Shown: positions 7,973-15,436 of the stretch, in pieces
Position numbering within the stretch: the stretch's first letter is position 1
How the letters are laid out: each line of letters opens with the position of its first letter
DNA from: Rhodoblastus sp. 17X3
GTDB lineage: Bacteria > Pseudomonadota > Alphaproteobacteria > Rhizobiales > Beijerinckiaceae
NCBI RefSeq assembly: GCF_030056575.1
Contig: NZ_JASHHX010000003.1
Coordinates: forward strand, 225,922 to 289,921
Direction: 5' to 3'
DNA: 64,000 nucleotides
The notes under the pieces: generated by a model
What the model was told of the DNA's origin: nothing
Seen by the model: only the letters and a program-made list of their open reading frames with translations
Databases searched by the model: none
Made by a program: the position numbers and the translations under genes

Positions 7973-9203
7973 AGCCCCGACCGCGAACATCGCCGCCGCG
8001 CCGCGCGGAAAAAGAATCGCCCATCCCTATGCTCTGGCCTTGCGCCGCCTGCTCGACCGCATGGTTGCGGGCCGCTTGACGGTGCGGCTTCCCTCCGGCG
8101 CAATTCTGGAGGCGGCGGGCGCGGCGGCCGGGCCTGAGGCCGCGATCGACATTCGGGCATGGCGCGCCCTGCGCCGCTTGCTGTTGCGCGGCGACATCGG
8201 CTTTTCCGACGGCTTCATCGCGGGCGAATGGACCAGTCCAGATCTCGTGGCGCTGATCCGACTCGCCGCCGCCAATTCGGCTGCTTTGGGCGCGCTTGTC
8301 GCGGGCGGCCCGGCGCACCGGCTGGTCAACAAGCTGCGGCATTGGCGGCGCGCCAATTCCCGGCGCGGCAGCCGCCGCAACATCATGAGCCATTACGATC
8401 TGGGCAATGATTTCTTCCGCCTCTGGCTCGATCCGACCATGTTCTATTCGTCCGCGCTCTGGGACGAGGCGACCGGCGGTCTCGAACAGGCGCAGCGCAA
8501 CAAGCTGGCGCGCGCCGCCGCTTTGCTCGACCTGCGCGGCGGCGAGACGATTCTGGAAATCGGCTTCGGCTGGGGCGCGCTCGCGCTGCATCTGGCGCAG
8601 GGGGGCGCGGAAAGCGTCACCGGCCTGACGCTTTCGCCCGCGCAGCTCGAACTCGCGCGCGAACGCATCGCGCGGGAAGGCCTGGACAAGAGGGTGTCGC
8701 TGCGCCTCGAAGACTACCGCGACACGCAGGGCGCCTATGACCGCGTGGTGTCGATCGAAATGATCGAAGCCGTCGGCGAGGCCTATTGGCCCGCCTATTT
8801 CGGCAAGATCGCGCAGGTGCTGAAGCCGGGCGGCAAGGCGCTGATCCAGGCGATCACGATCGACGAGCCGCGCTTTGAAGATTATCGCGCCCGGCCGGAT
8901 TTCATCCAGCGCCATATCTTCCCCGGCGGCTTTCTGCCAACCAAGACCATCATGCGAGATCAGGCCGAAGCCGCCGGGCTGCGGCTGGCCAAGGCCGAAT
9001 ATTTCGGCCTCTCCTATGCGAAGACGCTGGACGAATGGCGCCGGCGTTTCACCGCGCGCAAGGATGAGATCGCAGCTCTGGGCTTCGACGGGAAATTCTT
9101 TCGCCTGTGGACCTATTACCTTTGCTATTGCGAGGCGGGGTTCCGCGAACAGGCGACCGATGTCGGCTTTTATCTCCTCGAAAAGCCGGGAGCGGAGTCA
9201 TGA
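7959..9203 (+). CDS. Cyclopropane-fatty-acyl-phospholipid synthase-like methyltransferase
   Basis: This 414-residue SAM-dependent methyltransferase belongs to the CFA synthase/mycolic acid cyclopropane synthase family. Diagnostic segments are SHYDLGNDFFRLWLDPTMFY (about residue 145), SAM motif I LEIGFGWGALALHL (about 199), VSIEMIEAVGE and the C-terminal FRLWTYYLCYCEAGF. Such enzymes transfer a methyl group to a cis double bond of membrane phospholipid acyl chains, giving a cyclopropane or a branched methyl group. The start at ATG 7959 lies inside the end of the DUF1365 gene, and the stop overlaps the DUF2177 start by ATGA. In Rhodobacter, CFA-synthase-type genes belong to the singlet-oxygen (RpoE-ChrR) response, which fits the sigma/anti-sigma pair next door. 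Confidence 0.9.
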   Translation: MTSIEAPTANIAAAPRGKRIAHPYALALRRLLDRMVAGRLTVRLPSGAILEAAGAAAGPEAAIDIRAWRALRRLLLRGDIGFSDGFIAGEWTSPDLVALIRLAAANSAALGALVAGGPAHRLVNKLRHWRRANSRRGSRRNIMSHYDLGNDFFRLWLDPTMFYSSALWDEATGGLEQAQRNKLARAAALLDLRGGETILEIGFGWGALALHLAQGGAESVTGLTLSPAQLELARERIAREGLDKRVSLRLEDYRDTQGAYDRVVSIEMIEAVGEAYWPAYFGKIAQVLKPGGKALIQAITIDEPRFEDYRARPDFIQRHIFPGGFLPTKTIMRDQAEAAGLRLAKAEYFGLSYAKTLDEWRRRFTARKDEIAALGFDGKFFRLWTYYLCYCEAGFREQATDVGFYLLEKPGAES

Positions 9204-9595
9204 AAATCATCGCGGTCTATATCGCGACCCTCGTCGTCTTCACCGGCATTGATTTCGTCTGGCTCGGCCGCATGGGCGATTCCTTCTACCGCCCGGCGAT
9301 GGGCGGGTTGGCCATGGACGGCTTTCGGCTCGGGCCGGCAGTCGTCTTTTACCTGCTCTATGCGTTCGGAATCGTGTTTTTCGCCGTCAACCCGGCGCTG
9401 GCGGCGCAAAGCTGGAAGGTGGCGGCGACACATGGCCTGTTGCTCGGCCTGATCGGCTATGGCGTCTATGACCTGACCAATCAGGCCACGCTGAAGAGCT
9501 GGCCGCTGTCCCTGACCTTGGTGGACATGGCCTGGGGCTGTTTCCTGACCGGACTCGCCGCTCTGGCCGGTTACCTCGCCGGACGGCTCTCTTGA
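9200..9595 (+). CDS. DUF2177 family membrane protein
   Basis: This small, 131-residue integral membrane protein has about four helices and the DUF2177 pattern (GIDFVWLGRMGDSFY near the start, YGVYDLTNQATLK in the middle). Family function is unknown. It is the last gene of the FAD oxidoreductase/DUF1365/CFA-synthase operon; its start overlaps the preceding stop by 4 bases. It ends 23 bases from the convergent anti-sigma gene. Association with lipid-modifying genes suggests a membrane partner for that pathway, but this is inference from position. Confidence 0.85.
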   Translation: MKIIAVYIATLVVFTGIDFVWLGRMGDSFYRPAMGGLAMDGFRLGPAVVFYLLYAFGIVFFAVNPALAAQSWKVAATHGLLLGLIGYGVYDLTNQATLKSWPLSLTLVDMAWGCFLTGLAALAGYLAGRLS

Positions 9596-9617
9596 AAACC
9601 CGCCGGCGCTCGCGGGA

Positions 9618-10277
9618 TCAGATCCCCATCAGTGGCTGGAACAAACGTCCCAGCAGGGACTTGATGCGCAGCGGCGACTCGACCGCCGCGAGGCACAGGC
9701 ATTCGCCGTCCTCGGTCACGCGGGGCTCGTGATCCTTCACATCTTCGTCTGCTTCTTCCAGGTCGCCGGGGCCGTAAAGGCCATGCGCGCTGGCGAAGGC
9801 GCCGTACAGAACCTGGGTCAGCTCCAACCCGCCGTGGCCATGGGCCGGCGTGGCGTGGCCGGGCGCGATCTTCAGCAGGATCACGCGTTCTCGCGGAGCG
9901 TCGGGCAGGCGGACGCGCGCCCAGCGCAATTTGGGATGGACGAAACGCCAGGGACCGATCTCGCAGTCCGCCATGGCGGCGGGCAAGGCGAAGCCATTGT
10001 CGAGAACCGGCGCGCACGGCGCGGCGCGCGACCATTGCGGCGCGGCGGCTTTCGCATCGATGCGGGCGAAAATCTTTTCCAGCAGAACCGGCGAAACCGG
10101 CGCCGGCGCCAAGCCTTCCAGCAGCGCGCCGCCCGCGGCCTCGAACAGGCGGACCTGCTCGCGGCAACACGGACACGACTCGAGATGGACGTCGACGACA
10201 AGCCGCAGGCCCGCGCCCAGCGTGCCGGCGGCGTGGCGGAGCAGGGTTTCGTCGCTGGGGTGCTGGCGCGGGCTCAC
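9618..10277 (-). CDS. chrR: ChrR-like anti-sigma factor (zinc-binding N-terminus, cupin C-terminus)
   Basis: This 219-residue protein has an N-terminal zinc anti-sigma segment (H-L-E-S-C-P-C-C, about residues 31-38) and a C-terminal cupin-like ChrR domain containing GHATPAHGHGGLELTQVL, with several possible metal ligands. In Rhodobacter sphaeroides ChrR holds its ECF sigma factor inactive until singlet oxygen releases it. The GTG start at 10277 overlaps the sigma gene stop (TGA 10276-10274), so the pair is translationally coupled as is usual for sigma/anti-sigma operons. Length and domain order match ChrR. The inducing signal here is inferred from the family. Confidence 0.82.
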   Translation of the reverse strand: MSPRQHPSDETLLRHAAGTLGAGLRLVVDVHLESCPCCREQVRLFEAAGGALLEGLAPAPVSPVLLEKIFARIDAKAAAPQWSRAAPCAPVLDNGFALPAAMADCEIGPWRFVHPKLRWARVRLPDAPRERVILLKIAPGHATPAHGHGGLELTQVLYGAFASAHGLYGPGDLEEADEDVKDHEPRVTEDGECLCLAAVESPLRIKSLLGRLFQPLMGI

Positions 10278-10939
10278 GGCTTTTCCTCCAGCAGAGTCCT
10301 GAGGCGGGCGAGCGCGAGGCGCATGCGGGACTTCACCGTGCCGAGCGGGATGCCCAGATCGCGCGCGATCGCGGACTGCGGCTTGTCGGCGAAATAGGCC
10401 TGCTCCAGCACCAGCGCCTGATCGCGCGTCAATTTTCCCAGAGCTTCCCGCACCTTGCTTTCGCGTTCGGCGGTCAGCAGGTTTTCCTCGCCGCCGGGGC
10501 TGTCGTCGATCGGGTCCCAATCTTCCAGCGGTTGGGCCACGCGATTGGCCTTGCGACGCTGGAAATCGACGCGCAAATTGCGCGCGATGACAAAAACCCA
10601 GGTCGAGACGCCGCCATATTTGGCGTTGTAAAGGCCGGCCTTGCGCCAGATCGCAATCATTGTCTCCTGGACGATGTCCTCGATCTGGACGGGAGAGAGG
10701 CCGGAGCGGCTGAGCCACGCCGTCAGGCGCGGGGCGAAATAGACATGCAGCCGCGCGAAGGCGTCGCGGTCCTGGCTTTCGGCCACCGCCTGCAGCCATG
10801 AATTGAGCGTCTCTGCGGTGGGAGCCGCAATATTCGCGCTGTCCGACTGCACCCGAATTGCGTCGCCTTCTTTCGAACCTGCCGGTTTCGCGCGCGGCGA
10901 AGGCCCGAATGGAACGCCCCGGCGTTTAAGGGAAGGCAT
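10274..10939 (-). CDS. rpoE: ECF-type RNA polymerase sigma factor (RpoE/SigK-like)
   Basis: Sigma region 2 (FARLHVYFAPRLTAWLSRSG to STWVFVIARNLRVDFQRRK) and region 4 (LTRDQALVLEQAYF, PQSAIARDLGIPLGTVKSRM) are both clear and spaced as in group IV sigma factors. It is co-transcribed with the ChrR-like anti-sigma gene. The start is uncertain: ATG 10939 gives 221 residues, GTG 10852 gives 192 residues and a more usual ECF N-terminus, and the same frame stays open to 11281. The extra upstream sequence contains a three-fold ALDLGA repeat and looks unlike a sigma factor. Likely targets are its own operon and the lipid-modification genes at 4.9-9.6 kb, an inference from context. Confidence 0.85.
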   Translation of the reverse strand: MPSLKRRGVPFGPSPRAKPAGSKEGDAIRVQSDSANIAAPTAETLNSWLQAVAESQDRDAFARLHVYFAPRLTAWLSRSGLSPVQIEDIVQETMIAIWRKAGLYNAKYGGVSTWVFVIARNLRVDFQRRKANRVAQPLEDWDPIDDSPGGEENLLTAERESKVREALGKLTRDQALVLEQAYFADKPQSAIARDLGIPLGTVKSRMRLALARLRTLLEEKP

Positions 10940-10954
10940 TATCGCCAATCGACT

Positions 10955-11035
10955 GCCCAGGTCCAGCGCCATGGGCGCGCCCAGGTCCAGCGCCATGGAC
11001 GCGCCAAGATCCAGCGCCACGGGCGCAAAAAGCGC
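10955..11035. repeat. Short tandem repeat, three imperfect 24-bp units
   Basis: Units based on CCAGGTCCAGCGCCATGG recur three times with 24-bp spacing. Read in the sigma-factor frame on the minus strand they encode ALDLGA-type octapeptides (VALDLGAS, MALDLGAP, MALDLGSR). A 24-bp unit keeps the frame. The repeat lies upstream of the likely sigma-factor start, so it may sit in the leader or in an unusual N-terminal extension. Confidence 0.75.
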
Positions 11036-11058
11036 GCCGATCTGGGAGAGAACCGCGC

Positions 11059-11281
11059 TCATCTTCCGCGCGCCAGCGTAAAGAAGCGGGCCTGTTCCGG
11101 CGGATCGTCGCGGAAGCGCCCGGAAAAGCGCGGGGTCGTCGCCCGCCCAGGCCAGCAACACGGCCACCGCCGCCTCCGCCTCGGCCCGGGCCGGGCGTGA
11201 CAGCGGGGCATGCGCGTCATCGAGTTTAAATCTGAGGGATTCGCCGTCCACGCCCTGAGCCAGTTCGTCCATTTCGCGCAC
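11059..11281 (-). pseudogene. Possible frameshifted small ORF upstream of the sigma factor (weak FolE-like N-terminus)
   Basis: From 11281 the minus strand reads a plausible peptide (MDELAQGVDGE...SRPARAEAEAAVAVLL, AWAGDDP). RPxRAEAEAAVxxLLxWAGDDP resembles the N-terminal helix of GTP cyclohydrolase I (FolE). After the GGGG run at 11132-11135 (CCCC on the coding strand) the original frame merges with the sigma-factor frame. Deleting one base instead gives RFSGRFRDDPPEQARFFTLARGR and a TGA at 11061-11059 that overlaps an ATG at 11062. So this is either a frameshifted small gene coupled to the sigma gene or a folE relic. Evidence is inspection only. Confidence 0.35.
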
Positions 11282-11361
11282 CCGTCCGACTGCGGCCTTT
11301 GCAGGTCCCTGGCGCTGTTACGTGGCGAACGCGGCTATGGTTCAACTGGGCCTATGCTTTT

Positions 11362-12366
11362 TCACGTCCCGCGCGGGCCGAATTTCTGGCGCCAGCTCGG
11401 CAGGGAGTTGGCGAAGGGCAGGGGCTCCGCCTCGAACACTGCGCGCGCGACCGCGCGGGCGAGGCAATCGGCGGCGACGGCCCCGATTCGCGTCAGCGCA
11501 ATGGCGTCGACCGGGCCTTCGGCGCGCCCCGTGGCCGCCGAAAAGACCACGTCGCCGTCCATGGCCGCATGGACGGGCCGCAGCGCCCGCGCCAATCCGT
11601 CCTGCGCCATGACCGCCACGCGCTTGGCCTCGGCCTTGGTGAGGGCGGCGTCGGTCGCGACAATCGCGATATTGGTGTTTTGCGGCGCGGCGCCTTTCAT
11701 CTTCAGCGCCAGGGCGTTGGCCGGCAGGGGCGCCGGCCAGCCAAGCCCGCCGAATTCGCCGTCGCGCTCAAAGGGCGCGGCCCAGAAATGGCCTGTCTCG
11801 CCAATGGTCGCCTGTCCCACGGCGTTGACGGCGACCAAAGCCCCGACCCGGAAGCCGTCAGAAGTCTGGCCGCTGGCCGAGCCGAGTCCGCCCTTGAGGT
11901 CGACGACGGTCGCGCCATGGCCCGCGCCATGGCTGCCAAGCCGGAAATCCAGCGCCGCCGCCTGCGCAGCGGCATGGCCGAGCCGCCAATAGGCCGGCTC
12001 GCGCCAAAAGCTCTTGTCGCCGCCATTGGCGAGGTCGAACAATATGGCGCCGGGCGCGATCGGCACGAGCTGGCCCGCAACGTCGAAGCCACGTCCGCTC
12101 TCGCGCAGGGCGGCCTGCACGCCGCCGACCGAATCGAGCCCGAAGGCTGAGCCGCCTGACAGGACCAGAGCGTCGATCTGCTGCACCGTCATGTCGGCTT
12201 CGAGCAAAGCCGCGTCGCGCAGGCCCGGCGCGCCGCCGGAAATCGCGATGGAGGCCGTTGCGGGCGCGTCGAAGACGAGCGCCGTGACGCCCGAGGCCAG
12301 CAGGGGATCATGGGCGGAGCCGACCTTCAGGCCGGCGACGTCGGTGATGAGGTTGCGCACGAACAA
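11362..12366 (-). CDS. P1 family peptidase (DmpA-like aminopeptidase/amidase)
   Basis: This 334-residue protein matches the DmpA/L-aminopeptidase D-esterase family, Ntn-type hydrolases that cleave themselves into two chains. The family opening LITDVAGLKVGSAHDP, the glycine-rich LVLSGGSAFGLDSVGGV and the QNTNIAIVATDA segment are all present. In that last segment (about residue 230) the Thr after Asn is the expected autocatalytic nucleophile. Physiological substrates (beta-peptides, D-amino acid amides or others) are unknown. It is transcribed divergently from ccdA with a gap of 108 bases. Confidence 0.88.
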   Translation of the reverse strand: MFVRNLITDVAGLKVGSAHDPLLASGVTALVFDAPATASIAISGGAPGLRDAALLEADMTVQQIDALVLSGGSAFGLDSVGGVQAALRESGRGFDVAGQLVPIAPGAILFDLANGGDKSFWREPAYWRLGHAAAQAAALDFRLGSHGAGHGATVVDLKGGLGSASGQTSDGFRVGALVAVNAVGQATIGETGHFWAAPFERDGEFGGLGWPAPLPANALALKMKGAAPQNTNIAIVATDAALTKAEAKRVAVMAQDGLARALRPVHAAMDGDVVFSAATGRAEGPVDAIALTRIGAVAADCLARAVARAVFEAEPLPFANSLPSWRQKFGPRGT

Positions 12367-12474
12367 ATTTTCCGGGCTTGAAATGCCGCATGAATTTTAT
12401 CGTATAAGCAGATATCTGACAGAACTATCGCGCGGCGCCGGAAAAATGCGCCGGCGCGACGCCAGGAATGATGC

Positions 12475-13206
12475 ATGAGCAGCAATGTGACCCTGTCGGC
12501 GGCGGCCCTGGCCGGACTGCTGTCCTTTCTCAGCCCCTGCGTCCTGCCGCTGGTCCCGCCCTATCTCACCTTCATCGCGGGCGCGGGGCTGGAAGAGCTG
12601 GTCGAGGGCGGCGAGCGGCGCGCGCGCCGCGACACCCTGATCGCGGCGATTCTGTTCGTGCTTGGCTTTTCCACCGTTTTCGTGCTGCTCGGCGCGACCG
12701 CCTCCGCGCTCGGCCAGACCGTGCGCGCCTATCTGCCGCTGCTCACGACGCTGGCGGGACTCGCCATTATCGGCATGGGCCTGCACTTCCTTGGCGTGTT
12801 CCAGCTCAGCCTGATGTACCGCGAAAAGCGGGTCAGCGTCGAAAAGCCGATCGGCCTCTGGGGCGCCTATGTCATGGGCCTGGCCTTCGCCTTCGGCTGG
12901 ACGCCCTGCATCGGGCCGATCCTCGCCGCCATCCTCGCCGTGGCCTCGTCCGAGGATACGGTGGCGCGCGGCGCCGGACTGCTCGCGGTCTATTCCTTCG
13001 GGCTCGGCCTGCCGTTCCTGCTGGCGGCGCTGGCGATGGAGCCGTTCATCCATTTCCTGAAGCGGTTCAAGGCCCATTTCGGCAAGGTCGAGCGCATCGT
13101 CGGCGTGCTGCTGGTGATCACCGGCGTGATGTTCCTCACCGGCGGCATCCAGAATGTCAGCTTCTGGCTGCTCCAGACCTTTCCCGGCCTCGCCACGCTG
13201 GGCTGA
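12475..13206 (+). CDS. ccdA: Cytochrome c biogenesis protein CcdA
   Basis: This 243-residue protein has about six transmembrane helices and the two conserved Pro/Cys signatures of CcdA: SPCVLPLVPPYL in helix 1 (about residue 20) and GWTPCIGPILA in helix 4 (about 142). The two cysteines carry reducing equivalents from cytoplasmic thioredoxin across the membrane to apocytochrome c or other periplasmic thiol proteins. No other cytochrome c maturation gene lies beside it. The start is ATG 12475, shortly after the divergent P1 peptidase gene. A GC-rich hairpin follows the stop. Confidence 0.93.
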   Translation: MSSNVTLSAAALAGLLSFLSPCVLPLVPPYLTFIAGAGLEELVEGGERRARRDTLIAAILFVLGFSTVFVLLGATASALGQTVRAYLPLLTTLAGLAIIGMGLHFLGVFQLSLMYREKRVSVEKPIGLWGAYVMGLAFAFGWTPCIGPILAAILAVASSEDTVARGAGLLAVYSFGLGLPFLLAALAMEPFIHFLKRFKAHFGKVERIVGVLLVITGVMFLTGGIQNVSFWLLQTFPGLATLG

Positions 13207-13218
13207 GCGAACAAAAGG

Positions 13219-13245
13219 GAAGGGGCCGGCGCTGCCGACCCCTTC
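13219..13245 (+). terminator. Hairpin after ccdA
   Basis: GAAGGGG-C-CGGC, loop GCT, GCCG-A-CCCCTTC forms an 11-bp stem with one mismatch directly after ccdA. The T tract is poor (GTGTTATGATT), so it may be a weak or bidirectional terminator between the convergent ccdA and ABC binding-protein genes. Confidence 0.5.
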
Positions 13246-13304
13246 GTGTTATGATTCAGCCTTGTTTTCCTGCTTGAACAGTTTGTTAACCATAAAAGCT
13301 CAGC

Positions 13305-14420
13305 TTATTTGTCAAGCTGGACATAGCTGATTTTGCCGTCCGGGCCTTTACGCCATTCATAGACGACATAGTCGGCGCGGGTGACGTCGCCCTTGCCGTC
13401 GAAGGACAGGTCGCCGACGACCGTCGAGAACGGGCCGCCCTCGTGCAGGACCTTGGCCACCGCCACAGGATCGGTCGACTTGGCCTTTTCAATGCCCTGC
13501 TTGATGGCCTGCACCGCGGCATAGCTGTAGAGCGTATAGGTTTCCGGATTGTAGTTCTTCGCCTCGAATTCCTTGACCACGGCGGCCGCTTCCGGGCGCA
13601 GGCGCGGGTCCGGCGGGAAGGTCATCAACGTGCCTTCGACGCCCGGCCCCGCAATGGCCGCGAATTCCTGGCTGGCGATGCCGTCGCCGCCCATCAGCAC
13701 GGCCTTCACGCCCTGATCGCGCATCTGGCGCACCAGCAGCCCGCCCTCGGTATGGACGCCGCCGAAAAACACGATGTCGGCGTCCACGGACTTGAGCTTG
13801 GAGACGATGCCGGAGAAATCCTTCTCGCCCTTGTTCAGGCCTTCATACATGACCTCATGGACGCCGGCGGCGGCGAGCGCCTTGCGCGTCTCGTCGGCGA
13901 GGCCTTTGCCATAGGTCGATTTGTCGTGAAGGATGGCGATCTTCTTGCCCTTGGCGTGGGCGACGAGATAGGCGGCCGCCACCGCGCCTTGCTGGTCGTC
14001 ACGCCCGCAGGTGCGGAACAGCATGGGATAGCCGCGCTCGGTAATTTGCGGATTGGTCGAGCCGGGGGTGATCTGGAGCACGCCAGCCTCGTTATAGGCG
14101 TCGGAGGCCGGCATGGTGACGGACGAGTTGAAATGGCCGACGACGAAGGTCACGCCGTCGCCGACGAACTGATTGGCGACCGAGCGGCCCTGCTTGGCGT
14201 CGGCGGCGTCGTCCCCGCTTTCGATCGTGACCTTCTGCCCCAAAATGCCGCCCGAGGCGTTGATGTCGGCCACGGCTTGTTCCGCGCCATTTTTGAGTTG
14301 CAGGCCGAAGGCCGCGTCCGGGCCGGTTACCGGCGCGCCGACGCCCATCTTGATCTGGGCCTGGGCGGCGCCCGACAAAAGCACTGCGGCCAGGCAGATG
14401 GCCCCCAAATTTCTTCGCAT
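13305..14420 (-). CDS. Branched-chain amino acid ABC transporter substrate-binding protein
   Basis: This 371-residue periplasmic binding protein of the LivJ/LivK family has a Sec signal peptide (MRRNLGAICLAAVLLSGAAQA) and a type I periplasmic-binding fold. Family-typical segments are APVTGPDAAFGLQLKNGAEQA, FVVGHFNSSVTMPASD and HDKSTYGKGLADE. It binds branched-chain or related amino acids and delivers them to LivHM. ATG 14420 is preferred because it gives a clean signal peptide. The permease/ATPase genes (16339-20245) lie upstream on the same strand but are separated by two unrelated secreted-protein genes, so the binding protein may have its own promoter. Confidence 0.92.
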   Translation of the reverse strand: MRRNLGAICLAAVLLSGAAQAQIKMGVGAPVTGPDAAFGLQLKNGAEQAVADINASGGILGQKVTIESGDDAADAKQGRSVANQFVGDGVTFVVGHFNSSVTMPASDAYNEAGVLQITPGSTNPQITERGYPMLFRTCGRDDQQGAVAAAYLVAHAKGKKIAILHDKSTYGKGLADETRKALAAAGVHEVMYEGLNKGEKDFSGIVSKLKSVDADIVFFGGVHTEGGLLVRQMRDQGVKAVLMGGDGIASQEFAAIAGPGVEGTLMTFPPDPRLRPEAAAVVKEFEAKNYNPETYTLYSYAAVQAIKQGIEKAKSTDPVAVAKVLHEGGPFSTVVGDLSFDGKGDVTRADYVVYEWRKGPDGKISYVQLDK

Positions 14421-14523
14421 GAATCGGCTCCGACGCCATTGTTGATCGGGGCCAATCTTGCCGGCGGTCAATCAGGTTGTCGATCGATTTTGCGGGCTTG
14501 GCGCAAACAAAGCGTCTCGACGT

Positions 14524-15075
14524 TCAGCGATGGGCATGGCCGCCGCCGCCATGGAAGCCACCGCCATGGAACCCACCGCCGTGAAAGCCGCCGCCGTGGA
14601 ACCCACCGCCGTGAAAGCCGCCGAAACCCCGTCCCCCATAGTAGCCGCCGTGGCGCCAACGGCCGCCATAACCGCCATAACCGCCATAACCGCCGTAACC
14701 GCGATAGCCGCCATAGCCGCCATAGCCGTAGACAGGGTATCCGCCATAGCCGCCATAACCGTAATAGCCGCAGTCACCGTAATAGCAACCGTTGCTCAAT
14801 ATGCCAGCTGCGACCGCGCCGAACATCGCCGCTGCCGCTGCGTTGCTTCCATAATAATACCGATGATGTCGATAATAGTGATGGTGACGATAATAGTGGC
14901 GATAATGGTGATGGCGATAGTGGTGGTGATAGTAGTAGGCCACCCTCTCGATTCCCACCGGCGAAGAGTCGAAGGCAGGTTTCGGCAATCCCAATGGCGC
15001 GGCGATGACCGGATCGCCAGCAAAATTGCCCAACGCCAAGGATATAGCGAGTATGCTTGCGAAAATTCTGGGCAT
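14524..15075 (-). CDS. Secreted His/Tyr/Gly-rich low-complexity protein
   Basis: This is a 183-residue protein with a signal peptide (residues 1-26, MPRIFASILAISLALGNF). Distinct modules follow: a Tyr/His/Arg block (about 44-75, HHHYRH units), an Ala-rich hydrophobic turn (77-90), a CYYGDCGYYG element with two Cys, a GGYGGY block (102-138), a RWRHGGYYGG link and four FHGGG repeats (146-180). Such composition suits metal binding, surface coating or a structured secreted polymer; no enzyme domain is visible. GGGAGGGC precedes the ATG at 15075. It may form a set with the gene at 15437-15931, which has a similar leader and Cys-Tyr-Tyr motif. Function unknown. Confidence 0.75.
   Translation of the reverse strand: MPRIFASILAISLALGNFAGDPVIAAPLGLPKPAFDSSPVGIERVAYYYHHHYRHHHYRHYYRHHHYYRHHRYYYGSNAAAAAMFGAVAAGILSNGCYYGDCGYYGYGGYGGYPVYGYGGYGGYRGYGGYGGYGGYGGRWRHGGYYGGRGFGGFHGGGFHGGGFHGGGFHGGGFHGGGGHAHR
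14530..14770. repeat. Coding tandem repeats (FHGGG and GGY modules)
   Basis: Near-identical 15-bp units (built on CCGCCGTGGAACCCA) at about 14545-14630 and 9-bp units (TAACCGCCA) at about 14665-14765 form two adjacent in-frame minisatellites inside the low-complexity secreted-protein gene. Unit lengths divisible by three imply that copy-number change would alter length without breaking the frame. Confidence 0.8.
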
Positions 15076-15324
15076 TTTCGGCGCCCTCCCGATCGAACTC
15101 GTCCGTTGCAGCATCATGCTGGAACATTGAATGACGTTTCGCACGGAATAGGCATCGGGAAACGTCGTCGGAGCGAGTTGCTGCTACTCAATGCGCGTAA
15201 AGCGCTCAACGTTCCCAAAAAATGTAATAACGGCGCCATCGCGGCGCCAGTCCCCTCGGCGGAATTGCGCCGAAGCGGTAATACGACCGCAAATTTGAGG
15301 CGTTTTTTCGAGATCCAGAGATAT

Positions 15325-15405
15325 TGCTTTATTTGGGCCTGGGCTGCGCCGGAAAGGAAAGTGGCCGCCAGGAAAATCGCCGCAATTCGCAGCGCCGGCG
15401 GAGCC
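15325..15405 (-). pseudogene. Fragment resembling an ABC binding-protein signal peptide
   Basis: The 361-bp stretch between the two low-complexity genes has no complete gene. Its minus strand encodes ALRIAAIFLAATFLSGAAQA followed by QIK. This closely resembles the signal peptide of the binding protein at 13305-14420 (LGAICLAAVLLSGAAQA-QIK), and the DNA is also similar around GGGCCTGGGC. No start codon or mature domain follows. It may be a relic of a second livK-type gene, or of a duplication when the operon was split. The rest of the interval shows nothing I can name. Confidence 0.45.
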
Positions 15406-15436
15406 TCCGCGCGGGCAGGATTTTCAAAGCCTATGC

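Noticed and set aside
14540..14770. Regularly repeated DNA that could suggest a CRISPR-like array
   Set aside because: Unit lengths are 9 and 15 bp with no spacers, and they translate to Gly/Tyr/His repeats in a secreted protein.
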